NCBI GenBank assembly: GCA_018818785.1
Contig: JAHIRF010000002.1
Location: 124,001-188,000, forward strand
Source: Thermoplasmatota archaeon
Lineage (GTDB): Archaea > Thermoplasmatota > Thermoplasmata > UBA10834
Direction: 5' to 3'
Length of the DNA: 64,000 nt
Both the position numbers and the translations under genes were made by a program. The notes below the pieces were generated by a model. The model saw only the letters and a program-made list of their open reading frames with translations. It was not told the DNA's origin and did no database searches. Shown here piece by piece: positions 62,628-64,000 of this stretch (position 1 is the first letter of the stretch; each line of letters begins with the position of its first letter).

Positions 62628-63191
62628 ATGCTTGTGGCAGCCGTGAGAACTGTAATCGGCATCACGGGAGCATCGGGAACGACCTACGGCATAAGGCTTC
62701 TGAAAGCGCTCCCCGGCCATAAGACCGTCATCTTGTCCGAGGACGGGATGCATGTGGCCAGGATCGAGATGAACCTCGATAGGATGGACATAGAAGCTCT
62801 GGCAGATTGCCATAATGACAACTCAGATCTGGCAGCTCCAGTTGCATCGGGATCGAGCAGATTCGATAATGTCATCATAGCCCCTTGCAGCGTATCAACC
62901 ATGTCTAAGATCGCCTGCGGGATATCGGACACGTTGATAACGAGAGTGGCATCGATCGCATTGAAGGAGAGGCGGAAGCTCGTCCTGCTCGTGCGCGAAA
63001 CCCCTCTGTCGACGATACATCTGGAGAATATGCATAGGCTCTCAGCAGCCGGTGCCGTCATCATGCCCGCAAGTCCAGCGTTCTATCCGAACCCAGATAC
63101 GGTCGATGACATGGTCGACTTCCTCGTCGGGAGAATCCTCGACGTACTCGACATAGAGAACTCATTATACAAGCGCTGGGAAGGAGAGTAG
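62628..63191 (+). CDS. ubiX: UbiX-like flavin prenyltransferase
   Basis: A 187-residue flavoprotein that makes prenylated FMN for UbiD-type decarboxylases. The N-terminal GITGASGTTYGIRLL, the central IIAPCSVSTMSKIACGISDTLITR and the RETPLSTIHLENMHRLSAAGAVIMPASPAFY block are diagnostic. The ATG at 62628 could be replaced by a later GTG near 62643, since the family usually starts just before the RTVIGITG-like strand. Divergent from S19e. Confidence 0.93.
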   Translation: MLVAAVRTVIGITGASGTTYGIRLLKALPGHKTVILSEDGMHVARIEMNLDRMDIEALADCHNDNSDLAAPVASGSSRFDNVIIAPCSVSTMSKIACGISDTLITRVASIALKERRKLVLLVRETPLSTIHLENMHRLSAAGAVIMPASPAFYPNPDTVDDMVDFLVGRILDVLDIENSLYKRWEGE

Positions 63192-63196
63192 GTCCG

Positions 63197-64000
63197 TCAC
63201 AGGTAATCGTGTACCTCGTCGAACTCGTCGCTGATGATCTTGTACTCATCCTCGGGAATGCGTTCCTTGTTCACTGGGACGATGACCGATGCGCCGTGAA
63301 TCGCGGATAGGTCGTTCACCCGCTTCACGAATGCCAGCGCCGCTTCGAACCCGTTTTCAGATAGTATGACCTCAAGGCCCTCTATCAGCAGTCCTGAGCG
63401 CTTCGTCGTCATCAGGAAAGTGGAGACGGTCTCCATCGCGTCCCCGTCCAGGTCGTGGATGTTCACGCTGTCTATGTCGGTGGTGCTGTCGCACATGCAT
63501 TTCACGTCGAAATCATCGCCGAGGTCGTGTTGCTCGCGCACCTTACCTGGGAATTCGTTCGTCATGATGAGCGCGGGTCGTCCAGAAAGTCCCATGGCGC
63601 GTATCATGCTGTATCCTCTTCGTGAATCGATGTCCACGATGATGTAGCTTCTACCGCCCTTCACCTCCTCCTGGAATGCACCACATCTAGTGCACTGAAG
63701 AGTATAGGGGTCTTCTTCGCCGGTTGACAGGAAGGTCTCATCACATGCCTTGCACTGGATCGACCGCGTGTGCTCTGGGAACAACACCTCGCCGCATTGC
63801 GGGCACGCCTGCGCCTTCTCCGCACAATCCATGTGCATCTGATGTCCGCAGATGCATTCGTAGAGTTCCTTCTCCGCATCAATCGGACGCATGCACATCT
63901 GACATCTCAGCATGTGGGAATCGTCATCCTGCTTCACGACCGCCTGCTTCACGGGGATGACGAGATCATCCGGTATCTCTAACGTCGCACGGTCATAGAG
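63197..64000 (-). CDS. RING/zinc-ribbon protein with C-terminal DUF835 domain (cut by window edge)
   Basis: At least 268 residues; the frame stays open to the right edge, so the N-terminus is missing. Visible are DDLVIPVKQ, then a zinc region (CQMCMRPI, CICGHQMHMDC, CPQCG, CKACDETF, CTRCGAF) that looks like a RING-type finger followed by a ribbon. The last 150 residues resemble DUF835 (SYIIVDIDSRRGYSMIRAM, SGLLIEGLEVILSENGF, ASVIVPVNKERIPEDE in pattern). It converges on ubiX. The same domain ends the IleRS at 10756-14880. Confidence 0.8.
   Translation of the reverse strand, partial: LYDRATLEIPDDLVIPVKQAVVKQDDDSHMLRCQMCMRPIDAEKELYECICGHQMHMDCAEKAQACPQCGEVLFPEHTRSIQCKACDETFLSTGEEDPYTLQCTRCGAFQEEVKGGRSYIIVDIDSRRGYSMIRAMGLSGRPALIMTNEFPGKVREQHDLGDDFDVKCMCDSTTDIDSVNIHDLDGDAMETVSTFLMTTKRSGLLIEGLEVILSENGFEAALAFVKRVNDLSAIHGASVIVPVNKERIPEDEYKIISDEFDEVHDYL

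Overview
The window is archaeal and looks chromosomal. TATA-binding protein, Spt4 and Rpb7, ribosomal proteins S19e, S24e, S27ae, L31e and L39e, aIF6, SRP54 with a 7S RNA, TrmY, GTP-dependent dephospho-CoA kinase and phosphomevalonate dehydratase all point that way. TATA boxes lie 25-30 bases before many starts and several messages look leaderless. The DUF835 domains, zinc-ribbon proteins, wHTH paralogues, membrane pyrophosphatase and diaminopimelate epimerase suggest a Thermoplasmatota-like euryarchaeon, perhaps related to Methanomassiliicoccales or Marine Benthic Group D. That placement is inference. Peptide ABC transporter genes, an M20 peptidase and a D-aminoacylase suggest peptide or amino-acid use.

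Layout: 0-6 kb carries lysine/peptidoglycan-type (dapF) and peptide-use genes, with both ATPases of a peptide transporter. 6-16.8 kb holds RNase Z, an MFS transporter, ribulose-phosphate epimerase, FEN1, an IleRS with a large C-terminal HhH-DUF835 extension, and the two phosphomevalonate dehydratase subunits, the small one fused to a Nudix domain. A tRNA-Arg(CCG) with an intron in its T loop follows. 18.5-20.4 kb is a ribosomal/transcription operon, followed by a proton pyrophosphatase. 22.8-32.3 kb holds regulators, coiled-coil proteins, a KaiC pair, a candidate small RNA, SRP54, TrmY and PurB.

32.3-45.1 kb is an accessory island at the 3' end of tRNA-Ala(CGC). Its first part (32363-39876) is an integrated element of about 7.5 kb with a rolling-circle HUH Rep, a tyrosine recombinase, two small overlapping membrane proteins and three proteins with PD-(D/E)XK-like nuclease motifs. 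The rep reading frame is open through attL. Joining attL to attR in the excised circle would give rep an ATG that overlaps the integrase stop codon as ATGA, so integration appears to cut rep off from its start and operon. Beyond attR lie further tRNA-end copies, a 135-base direct repeat, and small zinc-ribbon membrane proteins, which look like layered insertions.

45.1-64 kb returns to core genes: TBP, Tag glycosylase, the permeases and large binding protein of a peptide transporter, the SRP RNA, an AIR-synthase-like protein, a site-2 protease, an MptE-like enzyme, DUF373, aIF6 and the L31e/L39e/PDCD5/S19e operon, UbiX, and a zinc-finger/DUF835 protein cut by the right edge.
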